From Anaerolineae bacterium (lineage in GTDB: Bacteria > Chloroflexota > Anaerolineae > Anaerolineales > Anaerolineaceae), in NCBI GenBank assembly GCA_016213455.1, contig JACRAG010000250.1, forward strand, positions 1-5,655: 5,655 nt of DNA, read 5' to 3'. Positions 5,619-5,655 of the stretch are shown here, piece by piece. Every line of letters starts with the position of its first letter. The stretch's first letter is position 1. The notes under the pieces were generated by a model. It was not told the origin of the DNA. It worked only from the letters and a program-made list of their open reading frames with translations, and made no database searches. The position numbers and the translations under genes are program-made.

Positions 5619-5655
5619 GCAGCATGCAATCTTGGGGTTTGGGTGTTGGGCTGGC

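Larger units (their letters stand above)
5185..5655. other. Intergenic region without a credible gene
   Basis: The 471 bases upstream of the regulator hold the candidate promoter, two copies of a long repeat, a GC-rich hairpin and a long palindrome, listed separately. A 130-codon minus-strand frame crosses the repeats, but its peptide contains the same segment twice because it reads the repeat DNA, and it has no ribosome binding site or recognisable domain. The last 37 bases (5619-5655) show nothing I can name. No tRNA, transposase or integrase was seen. Confidence 0.8.

Noticed and set aside
5237..5629. 130-codon minus-strand frame across the repeat region
   Set aside because: The peptide contains the same PSPLPPSPSTVKG segment twice because it translates the two repeat copies. 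It has no ribosome binding site and no domain.

Overview
The window is about 60% GC by eye and carries densely packed genes, all on the minus strand. It reads from right to left: a repeat-rich intergenic region (about 5185-5655), a large MalT-type LuxR (LAL) regulator (2515-5166), a strong intrinsic terminator (2441-2474), then a compact run of five genes. That run is a short conserved protein of unknown function, two small multi-pass membrane proteins, a nitrilase-superfamily amidohydrolase, and the N-terminus of a CPBP-type intramembrane protease cut off at position 1. No tRNA, rRNA, CRISPR array or transposase was seen.

Organism: the combination suggests a member of Chloroflexota, perhaps Anaerolineae. 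The grounds are a large STAND-type LAL regulator with a TPR-like middle, a short 'DQAALHGYL.RIRDLNL' protein of a kind I associate with that phylum, and intergenic hairpin repeats rich in CCCCTTC/GGGGAAGGGG. This is an inference from style and remembered families, not from a marker gene.

Layout and working model: the regulator has its own plausible promoter (5230-5258) and ends at a 10-bp GC-rich stem followed by a T tract, so it is probably a separate transcription unit. The downstream genes are tightly spaced. The short protein and the 143-aa membrane protein overlap by 4 bp (ATGA). The 143-aa and 155-aa membrane proteins are 10 bp apart, with the stop codon inside the next ribosome binding site. 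The nitrilase and CPBP genes are also 10 bp apart, again with a shared stop/ribosome binding site. Only the 123-bp gap before the nitrilase breaks the series, and I see no terminator or convincing promoter in it. A five-gene operon is therefore plausible. Whether the LAL protein regulates it is only suggested by adjacency.

The most unusual DNA is 5296-5618. Two copies of a roughly 103-119 bp repeat (98 of 103 core positions identical, start-to-start offset 204 bp) flank a 9-bp GC hairpin and a near-perfect 54-bp palindrome. The right end of the palindrome is the first 12 bp of the second copy.
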